Positions 23,062 through 34,225 are shown, counted from the first letter of the stretch. The stretch is 64,000 nt of DNA from Inia geoffrensis (GCA_036417435.1 CM070917.1:62265436-62329435); one strand, 5' to 3'. Numbers and translations: made by a program. The notes: generated by a model from the sequence alone, not told the origin.

Positions 23062-24542
23062 GACCTCAGCCCATAGATTAGGAAGCGTGCAGCCTCTTGC
23101 CCAGGAGGAATAGGTTTTGGGGGTGGGGAGGCAAGATTTGAGCATTTTGGCATGCAAGCTTTCTGTTGAACGGGAAATAGTTTAGATTTCATTCCTACCC
23201 ATCCACACCAGTAGCAGCCTGTGAGGATGAAAGTGATTGGACTGGTGCTGAGCGGAGCCTCCGGGGATTAAGGTCAACATGAGCCGCAGCCCAGGCTCAA
23301 GGCAGCCAAAGGACAGCCCACCCTGCGAGGCCGTCAGAGCGGACCCAACGCCTGCTGCGCGGCCCCCCGAGAGAGAAACTAGGGTCACTAATTTCTCCGA
23401 GAACAGGCCGGGCCAGGGTGGAATTCAGGCACACCCTCGTTCTGGATGACGCAGCCCCAGGGATCTTCTCCCCCGTGACTCGTATCATTTCCTTTTCAGA
23501 GCCAATCATTAACCTTACCGAGGCCCTCACATGAGAAGCCACAGGAACAAGTGACTGGTTGAGGCTGGAAATGCCCAGGCTGCTTCCCCAGAGGGGCCGG
23601 GTCCCCAGTCACACTCCTGCCAGGGTTGCAGGGCAGGGGCCCAGCCCGGGCCCAGCCTCTCCTGCTGACTTCTACACACCCTGCTGGGCAGGTCAGATGG
23701 CAGAGGCCTGGATGTGGATGAAGCCCCTTTGCTTTCGGGCAGTGCTGCCTACGGCAGCTGAGTGCTCTCTGCTTAGGGATGGGGGTGGGGAAAAGAGCTT
23801 TCAGGAACACTGGGGAGGGTGCAGGGCGTTAAGGTTTTCCCAGCCGGACAGCCTCAGTTCCACACCCTCTCCATGCTGTAAAACACCTGCTGTGTGAGAA
23901 AGTCCGCTGGGCAGCAGGGTGAGGGGTCCCAGCCCCGCCTGGACCTAGTCCCTCAGCCTTTTTTTCGGGGGTGGGGGTGGGGGTGGGGTGGGGTCTGGGA
24001 TAGTCATGGATTCCTTGGCTTAACTTCCCAGCCTCCAATTAAGCCAGTAACACAGACAGAACACCTCTACCCTGGTGGGTCAGGTGCCAACCCTCAGTCT
24101 GGCCAGCTGCGGGGGAGGAGCGGGAGAGAAGCCACCTGGTCCGAGCCCCGCCCATTCTCGGGCAACAAGGCCCTGGTGCTGAGTAGCCAGGACCAACCTG
24201 GAGAACCTCTGAGGGGGTTTGGGAACTCAAGGGCGGGGGAGGCCGTGCATCCTGGCCAGCAACCTCCCCGCCGCCCCGGAGGCCACAGGGCCGTCCCCAG
24301 TCCCGGGGGCTCTCCATTCTGGTTCAGAGCCCTTCTCCCGTGACGGTGAGGCCAGAGGGGTCGGCCTGTTTTCTGGGATTCCCAGGACCTCCTGGGACCA
24401 CTGGGCAGGCGCCGCAGGTCAAGTCCAGGCAGCGGGTCGGGAGGCAGGTTCCCCGCCCACCCCTCAACCACGGGCCAGGGGGTCCCCGCGGGCCGGCCAC
24501 CCTCCCCAGCGCGCCCCTCCCAGCGGGCCTATTGGCCGCCGC
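23062..24542. other. DNA downstream of the TRIM80 pseudogene, G-rich, unassigned
   Basis: No gene is recognised. A G-quadruplex-type run of G4-5 tracts lies at 23967-23999, and GC content rises towards the SPRY exon. Confidence 0.45.
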
Positions 24543-25105
24543 CTACGCCCCCGGGCGCTGCTTGAGGGTGACCGAGGCGCCGCTGCTGACCATGACCGCG
24601 GGGTAGAGCGGCTCCAGGAAGGAGGCCAGGGAGCGGTAGATAAGGCTCACGCCGCCCGCCACGCCATAGAAGGAGAGGCAGCCGGCGCCGCAGTCGAGCG
24701 CCGCGCCGAGCGTGCGGTGGTAGCCGCCGGGTGCAGCACCGTCTGCGTGCTGTTGTGCCACACGGAGAACTTGAGCGAGTCCCACTCCAGGCACCACGAG
24801 TAGGGGCTGCAGCCCAGCAGGTAGATGATGTTGCGGTGCGGGCGGCCGCTGAGCGGGGGGGATGCGGCGGTAGGTGACGCCCAGGCACGCCCACGAGTTG
24901 GACACCTCGGCCTCCCACTAGTGGCAGCCCTCTGCCAGGCCGCGCGAGCATAGCACCTGCGGCCACTGCTTGAAGCCGTCCGGGAAAGGGCCGCCCGCGG
25001 CGAAGGGCTCCAGGAGGATGCCCAGGTTTAGCACCGAGTGGGTCTCCTTGAACAGGAACAGCTCCTCACTGGCCGTGGCGGGGTCGAAGTTAAGGTTGCA
25101 ATAAC
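24543..25105 (-). pseudogene. TRIM80: TRIM80 terminal exon: PRY-SPRY (B30.2) domain with a stop and two frameshifts
   Basis: It starts YCNLNFDPATASEELFLFKE, then THSVLNLGILLEPF. The motif that should read HYWEAEVS has TAG in place of the tyrosine codon at 24918-24920. It continues SWACLGVTYRRIPP, leaves frame at the G7 run (24855-24861), and shows LSGRPHRNIIYLLGCSPYSW in the alternative frame. It returns to frame near 24735 at PGGYHRTLGAALDCGAGCLS and ends ASVTLKQRPGA with a stop at 24543-24545. The 563-nt length equals 2 + 187x3, so the two shifts cancel. The exon is CpG-rich throughout. Confidence 0.8.
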
Positions 25106-26025
25106 CTGGGGCAAGGGGGATGGGAAAGGAGGCCAGGGTCACTGGCCCCGGGCGCAGAGCGCTGGAGGCTCAGAGCGAGCGGGGAGGGGCCGAAGCCGCA
25201 TGGCTTTTGCACAGAAGTCACCAAATGCTTCCACCTCCAGCTCCCAGAAGAGGCCCCTCTATACCCACCTCTTTAAGTCTCCAACTGTGGCCCCTGGGGG
25301 TGCTGACGTAGTCCGGAGGAACGATGAGATGGGTGCTGTCCAAAGGTCTGCCTTCCTAGAGAAGTTGATGAACCAAGAGTCCTCCTATCTGCCCCCCTCT
25401 CCCAAAACCCTAACATAATCTCCTTTTTTGTTTGTTCAGGGCACAAGGTTGAGTGGGACTGAGGGAGGGTCAAGAGCCCCTGGAGCAGGTCGCTCAGAAG
25501 GGTTCATCAAAGGCAATGCAACCTTAACCCTGGAGATCTCAGAGAAATCACCGGTGATTTCTTAGAGAATCACTTGGCCCCTAGCCCAGCCTGGGAGAGG
25601 GGCTGCAGGGACATTAAATGAAGAGGGAAATTGGCTGAGGAAGAAATGGGCTGGGTCATCCAAGCTGGCTTGGCTAAAGTCCAGGGGAGGTCGGCAGGCA
25701 CCCAGCTGAGGGCAGAGGTTGTGCCATATCAGGGCCACGGTGGGGTGGGGGGCTGCAGAGCTGGCCTCTGGGTAGTAGGTGAGGCCTTGCCCACCCATGG
25801 GGGTGGGACAGGACAGCCTCCTCCCCCTCCTATCAGGGCCCTGGAGTCACGGGCCGAGTCCCTCTGAGGTCTCCAGCCCAGAGTGCGAGGTCAAGGCAGG
25901 AGAAAGCTGGCAGCTCTCTGGAGCCCTGGCCTGAATGGAGGTCGGGCTCGGTAAGTCACGGCGCCCAAGGGCCCTGCTCCTATCCTTCCCACCCCTGGGG
26001 CCGGACCCCAGGACTGAGGACTCAC

Positions 26026-26087
26026 ACTTGAGAAGTGTTTCCCTGTCCACAGCTGGGGGCAGCACCTCATAGGAGTTCATCTTGATG
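26026..26087 (-). pseudogene. TRIM80: TRIM80 short exon before the SPRY exon
   Basis: About 62 nt reading IKMNSYEVLPPAVDRETLLK, with a strong donor GTGAGT at 26025 and a weak acceptor (ccccaag). It splices in phase 1 into the SPRY exon to give LLK-C-YCNLNFDP, the usual PRY entry. The acceptor position is uncertain. Confidence 0.55.
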
Positions 26088-26312
26088 CTTGGGGAAGATG
26101 GAGGGGCTTTGTTGAGGACACTTTCACAGCCCAGCATCTTTCCAGAGAGATGCATGGGCTTCTAGGAGGTTGAGTTATCCGGGGAAGGTGCACACAGACA
26201 GGCAGGGTTCTCTACAAGTGCCTGGAATCCCAACCGCTGCCCTGTAGGGCCGGCCCACACCCAGAATTCAGGTGAGTCTCCAGGAGTCCCAGGCAGCCAG
26301 GTACTAACTAAC

Positions 26313-26469
26313 CCTTCAGGGAGAGCTGGTTGATGAGACCCACGTCCACCAGCCGGGTCCGGAGCTCCGCCAAGGTCTCTGGCAGCTGGAGGAAGCTCTG
26401 CTTCTCCTCACACTTGGTGCCCATCAGGGGTTCCACGCAGGCCGGGAAGTGCTTCAGCCTGGGGAACTC
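26313..26469 (-). pseudogene. TRIM80: TRIM80 exon after the coiled coil
   Basis: Acceptor 'ctgcatgcag' is followed by EFPRLKHFPACVEPLMGTKC, then EEKQSFLQLPETLAELRTRL and VDVGLINQLSLK, and a donor GTTAGT. The text resembles the segment between the coiled coil and SPRY domain in TRIM16/TRIM25-type proteins. Its phase does not match the next recognisable exon, so either a small exon is missed or there is another lesion. Confidence 0.65.
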
Positions 26470-26735
26470 CTGCATGCAGGGCGGGGCTGGCAATACCACT
26501 TGTTAGCCAGGCCCCAAGCAGGTTCCAGGAACTCCTGCTTATGCCTGGGGCTTAGCGGTCCCCAGAACCATGGGGCAGGTGGAAAAGCTGCCCATGTTCA
26601 AACCTGGACATCTTTCTCCCCTCCTCCTGGTTCTCTGGACATCTCAGGTTAGGGATGTCAAAGGCACAGCCACTGTGGCCTAGTGGAGGTTGTGATGGGC
26701 GTGGGGCAGAGGTGGGGGTAGGGTGGGGCCTTGTC

Positions 26736-26966
26736 TGCAGAAACTGCTGGGCGCTCTGGTTGGCGAGCAGGGTGTGGAGCCAGATGCTGTCCCCCTCCAG
26801 CTTCAGGAGGCGGTTGTGGCTCTGCTGGATGGAGCCGCCCAGCTTCCCCAGGGCGGCTGCCTCCTCTTTCTCCATGAAATCCAAGACCTTCATCTGCATG
26901 TTTGACCTCCTGGATGATCTCCGAAAAGCAGGCGGTCACCTCGTCCCGAGCCATCGGGATCAGTTT
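26736..26966 (-). pseudogene. TRIM80: TRIM80 exon 3: coiled coil, with a frameshift and no donor
   Basis: The acceptor 'ccaccccccag' precedes KLIPMARDEVTACFSEIIQE. The frame then changes within an AAA run (26901-26903) and resumes at MQMKVLDFMEKEEAAALGKL, continuing through SIQQSHNRLLKLEGDSIWLH to QQFLQ. TRIM genes usually have a 231-234 nt exon here. At that point the sequence is CAG|ACAAGG where CAG|GTAAGG would be expected, so the donor seems lost. Confidence 0.72.
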
Positions 26967-27136
26967 CTGGGGGGTGGAAGGGCGTATAGAGAGGCATCTC
27001 TGAGCCCCAAGCCGGTACCGCCGTTGTCTTCTGCCTCTAGGCATCCCGTCTCTGTCCTCCTGGCCTCACCCCATCCCCTCCAAGCCCTGAGAGGTCCCCT
27101 CAGTCTGGGCCGGGGCTGGGGGTGGACCAACCTTAC

Positions 27137-27232
27137 CGAGAGAAGAGCCACCCGGCCCCGGCGCTTTTGGCTGTCAGAGGTGACGACCGGCATCTGGTTC
27201 TCCACGGTGGCCTGGGCCTTCTGAACCTTGAC
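27137..27232 (-). pseudogene. TRIM80: TRIM80 exon 2: 96-nt TRIM linker exon
   Basis: The exon has exactly 96 nt between acceptor 'tctcaccccag' and donor GTAAGG. This is the canonical size of the exon after the B-box exon in TRIM genes. It encodes VKVQKAQATVENQMPVVTSD and SQKRRGRVALLS and is open. It lies after a 2-kb intron loaded with four SINEs. Confidence 0.8.
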
Positions 27233-27357
27233 CTGGGGTGAGAGGGTGGGGGGTGCAAGAGGAGAGAGCCACTGATCCAGAGAGGCACCCCAGCAGAAGC
27301 CCTTCTGTAAGCGGCCCCACGTCAAGCCCAGAAGAGACGCACCTCTTATACATTCTT

Positions 27358-27613
27358 TCTTTTTTTTTTTTTTAAAGAATCAGTTTTATTTAGTTAGTTA
27401 CTTTTTGGCTGCGCTGGGTCTTCATTGCTGCGCGCAGGCTTTCTCTAGTTGCGTCGAGCGGGAGCTACTCTTCATGGCGGTGCGTGGGCGTCAGTTGTGG
27501 CTCGCGGGCTTAGCTGCTCCGTGGCACGTGGGATCATCCCGGACGAGGGATCGATCCCATGTCCCCTACATTGGCAGGTGGATTCTTAACCACTGTGCCA
27601 CCAGGGAAGCCCT
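27358..27613 (-). repeat. CHR SINE, long form, internally shortened, reverse (TRIM80 intron 1)
   Basis: Flanked by cacctcttatacattctt and cacctcttacattctt (27340-27357 and 27614-27629). Confidence 0.9.
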
Positions 27614-27694
27614 CACCTCTTACATTCTTAAGAGGTTTGAATGAGAATGAGGATGGGCAGAGCTGAAGGGTAGATGGCCCAGGGCCACCCCTCT

Positions 27695-27818
27695 TTTTTT
27701 TTCTTTGGCCAAGTGGCATGGTATACGAAATCTTAGTTCCCCGACCAGGGAATCGAAGCCGTGCCCCCTGCAATGGAATTGTGGGGTCTTAACCACTGGA
27801 CCACCGGGGAGGTCCCTG
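27695..27818 (-). repeat. CHR-type SINE (short form), reverse (TRIM80 intron 1)
   Basis: Flanked by perfect agggccacccctct (27681-27694 and 27819-27832). Confidence 0.93.
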
Positions 27819-28438
27819 AGGGCCACCCCTCTGCTCCTGTTCTCTCACTCCCTGAGAGACTCTCTCCTCGTTCTTAGGTATCAGGTTCTTTGTCCCTGAC
27901 AGTGATGACCATTGGGTTTCAGATCACAAGAAGCTGCTGTGGAGGGTTCAGTGACTTGAGAGGCAGTGGGGCGAGGAGGGGCCCATCAGATATGGAGCAC
28001 TTGGCTCCCTGGGCAGCGCTGCCAGGCCCAGGCAGCATTATGTTTCCAAGTTCCACATAAGCCTTTAGTCTCACCTGTTCCAGAGGTGGGCATTGTCATG
28101 TTTTACAGTCTACTACAGGACAGTGCTATTCCAAGGGCCCGTCTATGAACTGTTGCTAGCCCACAACAAAAGCAGCAGCTCCTGCCAGGCTGTAAATCAA
28201 CGCGCTGCTTCCTTTGTTGAGAAAGTCTTGCTATGAAAAAAGCATCAGCTGAACTGAAGAGTGTGATGAGTTGGCTTACATTCCGGCACAAGCTCCATTC
28301 TTGCCAGGGACCATCAACAGGTGGCTACATTGGAATAGCACAGTTCTAGAATATACATGATAGAATGTCTAAACTATAAGTATTCCATTATAAAAGCAAT
28401 ACAAATACAGTAAACAAAATTTGAAAATAGAAAAAAGG

Positions 28439-28779
28439 GGGCTTCCCTGGTGGCACAGTTGTTAAGCCACCTGCCAACGCAGGGGACATGGGTTCGAGCC
28501 CTGGTCTGGGAAGATTCCCACCTGCCGCGGAGCAACTAAGCCCATGCGCCACAACTACTGAGCCTGCGCTCTACAGCCCGCGAGCCACAGCTACTGAAGC
28601 CTGTGTGCCCTAGAGCCTGTGCTCCGCAACGAGAGAAGCCACCGCAATGAGAAGCCCGTGCACCACCATGAAGCCACCGCAATGAGAAGCCCGTGCTCGA
28701 CACAACTAGAGAAGGCCTGCGCGCAGCAACCAAGATGCAGCGCAGCCAAGAAATCAATCAATCAATCAATCAATCAATA
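28439..28779 (+). repeat. CHR SINE, long form with (aatc)n tail (TRIM80 intron 1)
   Basis: Flanked by agaaaaaagg (28429-28438 and 28780-28789). The tail is seven units of 'aatc'. The segment 'accgcaatgagaagcccgtg' occurs twice, an internal duplication. Confidence 0.92.
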
Positions 28780-28959
28780 AGAAAAAAGGAGGGGATTCAC
28801 CCAACTGAACATGACATGTTTGTATTTTGATATGTCCTCTTTCAGCCTTTCCTTTTTCTGTGCCAAAAAAATTTAAAGAGGATTCATCACAAATAATTTT
28901 GGATCCTTATTCATTCAACTTGCCAGCACTTTTCATGTCCTGGCAGGACCCTCGTGACC

Positions 28960-29095
28960 TTCTTTTTTGTTTGTTCGTTTGTTTTGGCCACGCAGCACCG
29001 CATTTGGGAGCCTCGTTCGCAGACCAGGGATGGAACCTGTGCTCCCTGCAGTGGAAGCGTGGAGTGTCAACCACTGGACCACCAGGGAAGCCCCA
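28960..29095 (-). repeat. CHR-type SINE (short form), reverse (TRIM80 intron 1)
   Basis: Flanked by tcgtgacc (28952-28959 and 29096-29103). It lies about 150 bases from the exon 1 donor. Confidence 0.9.
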
Positions 29096-29245
29096 TCGTG
29101 ACCATCGCTGTAATGGCTGCATAACTTTCCTCTGAGGAAAGGGGTGCCCAGAGCTTCTGAGAGACTTTCCCTTTCCGCGGAGGACTCCCGAGTGCCCTGG
29201 CTTCTCCCCTCCCCCTCCCCTCCAGCCCCCCAGCTCCGGCCTCAC

Positions 29246-29838
29246 CTCCTTGCCGGCACACTCCTCCTCCAGGGGGAAGTTGTCGTGGTTCTTGTGCTCC
29301 TTCAGCAGGCAGGCCCCGCACACGCAGCAGCCTTCCGTGCGGCAGTACAGCCTCTGTAGCTTGCGGTGCTTCCGGCACAGCCGGCTCTTGAGGTCCCACA
29401 CGGGCTCCAGCAGCTGGTGGCCCTGGAACACCTGGTCCTCGAAGTGGCTGTGCAGGTGTTCTCGCACAGGGAGGCCATGCACCGCAGGCATGACTTGACT
29501 GACTTGAGCTCCTCTGGGGCACAGAAGTCGCAGGGCACGTCTCCGGGCCCGGCCAGGCTCTGTGAGGACCCCAAGGCCTGGCCCTTGGCCTGGGTGAAAC
29601 AGGTCACCATCTCCTCCAGGATGACGTTCTTGCAGAGGCGAGGCCTGGAAGGGAAGCTCTCTCGGCACTGGGGGCAATAGAGCGTCTCTCCCACAGCTGC
29701 CTGGTGGTCCCAGAAACCCTGGAGGCAGGTCCTGCAGAAGTTGTGCCCGCAGGCGGTGGTGACCTGGTTGCGGAACACCTCCAGGCAAATGGGGCAGAGG
29801 ACTTGGTCCTCCAATGTGGGGAGACTGTTATCATTCAT
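29246..29838 (-). pseudogene. TRIM80: TRIM80 exon 1: RING and two B-boxes, with a frameshift
   Basis: Reading starts at ATG 29836-29838 (MNDNSLPTLEDQVLCPICLE). An in-frame ATG further out at 30033 is possible but less TRIM-like. The RING finger shows CPIC, CGHNFC and CPQC. B-box 1 shows CDFC and SCLRCMASLCE, and after one missing base the frame resumes at EHLHSHFEDQVFQGHQLLEP. B-box 2 is CRKHRKLQRLYC followed by CGACLLKEHKNHD. The exon is 593 nt, and adding one base gives 594 (198 codons, phase 0), which fits a single-base deletion. Donor GTGAGG begins at 29245. Confidence 0.85.
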
Positions 29839-30033
29839 CAGGAACTGGCCTTGGGGAGGTCTTGAGGGCTGGGCAGGGGGCTGCAGGGCTGGGACTTGGT
29901 CCTGGACTGGCCCTGGGAAGATAGAGCAAAGCTGTGTTGAAGCCAAGGCAGGAGTCGAGGGGTCCTTTGAGAGACACACCAGTTCTTCTCTCGGAAGCAG
30001 CTGTCTGCCCACGGGGTACAGGGACTGTGCCAT

Positions 30034-31074
30034 CGATCAGCCCACATGGGGGCATGAATTGGGGCCTGTGTTCTCCTTGTCGCTGTTCTAATTCCTGGAC
30101 AAGAAGGTGGATGGGAGGAAGAAGTCACATCGTGACAAGGGAAAGGAACCACTTCCTTGGCCCTTCAGAAGCAAGGTCAAAACACAAGCACTTACGTGAA
30201 ACTCTCTGTATGTCAAGAAGAGCCAGAGGCTTGGCTGCCCTATGGAGGGAGAAAAAAGAACCCTTGGGCATTCAGGCGTAGGGGCCTTGCCCGCACTTCA
30301 CCAGTGCAGGAAGGATCCCCATCAGTCAGGTGTGCCCTCACCCCAGCCCTTTACATCTCTCGAGGTTTGACGACCACCTTCTCACCTTTCCCTTTGGCTG
30401 CTGCTTTGCGGTCTCCCCATCAAGTTGGCCCCCCTCGTCGAGACTGCCTGCAATTTTGCTCCCTGATGTCACAGTTCAACGGTGACCAGCCCCAGCACTC
30501 TGCTTCTGATGTCAGCAGGGCAAAAGGTGTGCCACCGGACACGCTGCAATGCTGATGCGTTCTGCCCCACCCAAGAGATTCTTGGCTCCAGAGGCTTCAT
30601 CCCAGGAGGCGGAGCCACTGCTGCACCTGGGGCCCCTTGCCGTGGACTTGGGGGACTCGCATTACCAACCAGAGAGGGAAGATGGCAACTAAGTGGCAGT
30701 GGGATCTTGGGCAACTGGATTAATCTCTCAGCACCATGGTTCTCTTGTGAATCAACAGGGTTGTTGTAGAAGATACTTCAAGGCTCCTTGATCTGAAGTT
30801 GAGTGAGCCAAACACTATCTGATCGGTCATCCTAGAGACTGTCGCTTCCCACTGCGGTTCTGATCCTCAGAAGGAAAAAAGGGATGAATGAAGCGGAAGA
30901 CGCATCACGGTGACAGCTTCTTGTCAGTGTTTCTGTTTCCCAGTCCTTCCAGCCCAACAGGATACATGCCCTGAAAAGTGTACAGTATTTCACTCTTTTC
31001 CTCCAAAAAGTTAGCTTGATTGCACTTATTGGATAGGAATGGTAAACAGAAGGCATCCTTTTCTCATTTCCTTA
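30034..31074. other. DNA upstream of TRIM80, unassigned
   Basis: No SINE, LINE or exon is recognised in about 1 kb, unlike its surroundings. It may have held the TRIM80 promoter or untranslated exon. Confidence 0.4.
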
Positions 31075-31607
31075 TCTCAGAGGAAACATTTTCAGCATTT
31101 TCCCATTAAGTATGATGTTTGCTGTTAAGTTTTTTGTAGATACCTGTATCAGATTTCTGTAGACTCCCTTTCCTTCCTGGTTTGCTAAGAGATTTTATCT
31201 GGAAGGGTTGTTGACTTTTATCTAATTCTTCTGCATCATTTGAGATGATTATAAGCTTTGCCTCTTTTATTCTGCTGATGTGGTGAATTTATATTTATTG
31301 ATTTTCAATTATTAAATGAACCTTGCATTCTGGAATGAACACTTCTTGGCCATAACATGCTGTGCTTTTTATATATGCTGGATTCAATTTGCTACTATTT
31401 TCTTAGGATTTTTGCAACTATGATCATGAATGAGATTGGCCTGTAATTTTCCTTTTATGGAATGTCCCTATCAAGTTTTGGTGTTAAGGTATGATAGCTT
31501 CATAAAATAAGTTGGGAAGTGTTCTTTATCACTTATGTGGAATAATGAGATTGATATTACTTCTAACTTAAATGTTTGGTAGAATTCACTGGTAAAACCA
31601 CCTAGGA

Positions 31608-31740
31608 CTGGAGACTTCCCTGGCGGTCCAGTGGTTAAGACTCCATGCTTCCAGTACAGGAGACGCGGGTTTGATCCCTGGCCACGGAACTAAGATCGCA
31701 CATGCTGCTCAGACAAAAAAAAACAAAAAACAAAAAACCC
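31608..31740 (+). repeat. CHR-type SINE (short form) in L1
   Basis: 'gacttccctggcggtccagt' to an A/C tail. Short flanking match 'cctagg'. Confidence 0.88.
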
Positions 31741-31919
31741 CGCCTAGGCCCAGAAAATCTTTTGTGGAAAGGTTATTAATTACATGTTCAATTTCTTTCA
31801 GAAATTATGTTGTCTATTTATTCCTGTGTCAATTTCGGTAAATGGTGTTTTCCTAGGAATTTGTCCATTTCCTCTAAATTTAAAAATTTGGGGGGTATAA
31901 AGTTGTTCATAATATCCAC

Positions 31920-32045
31920 TTTTTTTTTTTTTTTTTTGGCCGCACTGTGTGACTTGTGGGATCCTAGTTCCAGACCAGGGATTGAACCCAGGCCCTCGGT
32001 AGTGAAAGTGCAGAGTCCTAACCACTGGACCACCAGGGAATTCCC
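31920..32045 (-). repeat. CHR-type SINE (short form), reverse, in L1
   Basis: T19 start and flanking tatccac on both sides (31913-31919 and 32046-32052). Confidence 0.9.
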
Positions 32046-32052
32046 TATCCAC

Positions 32053-32592
32053 CTATAATTTTTAACATAACATGAAATGGGCATTTTAACCATTTTGGTG
32101 TACAGTTCAGTGGTATTGAGTACACTCACAATGTTGTGCCACCATTACCACTATCTATATACAAAACTTCTTCATCACCCTTAACAGAACCTTTGTAACC
32201 ACTAAGCAATAATTTCCCATCCCCCCTCCCTCCAGCTCCTGGTAACTTCTAATCTACTTTCTATCTTTATGATAACTCTATCTTTCTACCTCTATTCTAG
32301 ATATTTTGTATGAGTGAAATCATACCATATTTGTCCTTTTGAGTCTGGCTCATTTTACTTCATGTGTTCAGGGTTCATCCATGTTATAGCATGTATCAGA
32401 ATTTCACTCCTGTTGATGGCTGGATACTGTTCCTGCTGTCTCTATATAAACACATTTTGTTTATCCATTCTTCTGTTGATGGACATTTGGGCTGTGTCTA
32501 CGTTTTAGCTATTGTGAGTAATGCTGCTAGGAACATGGGTATACAAACGTCTTTAAATCCCGGCTTTCAATTCCCTTGGCTATATCCCTAAG
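32053..32592 (-). mobile_element. second L1 3' end, nested
   Basis: 'tggtgtacagttcagtggta', 'tattttgtatgagtgaaatc' and 'ggttcatccatgttatagca' are typical old L1 3' text read backwards. The host L1 resumes at 'cttataatcctt'. Confidence 0.65.
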
Positions 32593-32854
32593 AGTGGCAC
32601 TTATAATCCTTATAAAGACTGTAGGATTTGTAGTTGTGGCTCCCTTTCACATTCCAGATATCCTTTGTATTTTCTTTTTTCTTGATGAGATAAACTCTCT
32701 AGGAGTTTATCCATTTTATTAACCTTCTAAAAGAATCAGCTCTTGGTTTTGATGGTTGTATTGTACGTTTGTTTGTTTTTTATGTCATTGATTTCTGCTC
32801 TTCTCTTTATTATTGTTTTTACTTCTTTGGGTTATTCCTTCCTTTTACTTTCTT

Positions 32855-33087
32855 TTTTTTTTTTTTTTTTTTTAATTTCTTTTTTATTTTTTGCGGTACG
32901 AGGGCCTCTCACTGCCGCGGCCCCTCCCGTTGCGGAGCACAGACTCCGGTCGTGCAGGCTCAGCTGCCGTGGCTCACGGGCCCAGCCGCTCCGTGGCACG
33001 CGGTATCTTCCCAGACCCGGGCACGAACCCGTGCCGCCTGCATCGGCAGGCGGACTCTCAACCACTGCGCCGCCAGGGAAGCCCCTT
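32855..33087 (-). repeat. cetacean-type CHR SINE, reverse, in L1
   Basis: Flanked by tttactttctt (32844-32854 and 33088-33098). Confidence 0.92.
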
Positions 33088-33500
33088 TTTACTTTCTTCA
33101 TGTTGAATTTGCTTTTCTAAGTTCCTTAGATGGTTGTTTATAGAACAATTTTTAGCATTTCTTCCTTGTTAATATATATGTTTTCCCATTTAAGTATGAC
33201 TCTTATTGCACCTTATACTAAAGAGTATTATCATTATCATTCAGTTCAAAATGTTTTCCGATTTCCATAGTGATGTCTTCTCTGACCCATGAGTTATTTA
33301 GAAGCATGTTGCTCAGTTTCCAAAAATACAGATATTTTCTAATTATCATTTTTTATTATTGATTTCTAACTTGATTCCACTATAATCAGATGTTATGCTT
33401 GGATTTAAATCCTGTAACTTTTTTAAAGACTTGCTTTATGTCTCAGAGCGACATGGTCAATGTTGGTAACTTCCACATGCACTTAAAAATTCAGAATGTG

Positions 33501-33730
33501 GGCTTCCCTGGGGCGCAGTGGTTGAGAGTCCGCCTGCCGATGCAGGGTACACGGGTTCGTGCCCCGGTCCGGGAACATCCCACATCCCACATGCCGCGGA
33601 GCGGCTGGGCCCGTGAGCCATGGCCGCTGAGCCTGCGCATCCGGAGCCTGTGCTCCGCAACGGGGGAGAGGCCGCAACAGTGAGAGGCCCGCGTACAGCA
33701 AATTAAAAAAAAAAAAAAAAACAAAAAAAC
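33501..33730 (+). repeat. cetacean-type CHR SINE, forward, in L1
   Basis: Flanked by perfect aattcagaatgtg (33488-33500 and 33731-33743). 'catcccaca' is duplicated internally near 33576-33592. Confidence 0.93.
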
Positions 33731-34225
33731 AATTCAGAATGTGTTCTGCAGTTGTTTGATGTAGTGTTCTACACATTTCAGTTATGACATTTGCCAATCA
33801 TGTTGTTAAAAGCATCGGTATCCCTATTGGTTTTCCGGTCCTTTTAATACTAAAAGATGTGACAAAATTCCTAGTTATTATTATGGATTTGCCTATTTCT
33901 CCTTTTGGTTCTATCAATTTTGAGGCCAGAACATTAGATGCACGCAAATTTATAATTATTATGTCTTCCTAGTGACTTGTCTTACCATTATTGATTTTTT
34001 ATTATTCAATTTCCTCCTTCCTATTATCTGGGTAGTTATATTTCTATTATTTGGGGGGTAGTTACATGAGAAGTTATAACATGCATCCATGGCTTATCAA
34101 AGTCTAATATTAAGCGTTACTTTAATCTTAAATAATGCAAACCCTTAGAATTCTTCAACTTCATTTACCTCATCCCAACTTTTACTATGGTTGTGTGTTT
34201 TAATTCTCTTTATGTATTTTAAAAC

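Larger units (their letters stand above)
24543..29838 (-). pseudogene. TRIM80: TRIM80-like gene (RING, B-box 1 and 2, coiled coil, SPRY), disabled by several lesions
   Basis: This is a tripartite-motif E3 ubiquitin ligase layout on the minus strand. Recognisable exons are 29246-29838 (RING, B-box 1, B-box 2), 27137-27232 (96 nt), about 26736-26966 (coiled coil), 26313-26469, about 26026-26087, and 24543-25105 (PRY-SPRY). Lesions seen: a 1-base loss in B-box 1 near 29460; a 1-base gain in the coiled coil near 26901-26903; no GT donor where the coiled-coil exon should end; a TAG in the SPRY domain at 24918-24920 inside the usual HYWEAEV motif; a 1-base gain in the G7 run at 24855-24861; and a 1-base loss near 24735 that restores frame. 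The name rests on position between SLC16A5 and KCTD2, where mouse has Trim80 and human has TRIM80P, and on the TRIM16/TRIM25-like domain order. Some frame breaks could be assembly errors, but the stop and the donor loss argue for a real pseudogene. Confidence 0.8.

Noticed and set aside
28748..28779. Regular short repeats that might suggest an array
   Set aside because: They are (aatc)n, the tail of a SINE, with no spacers.
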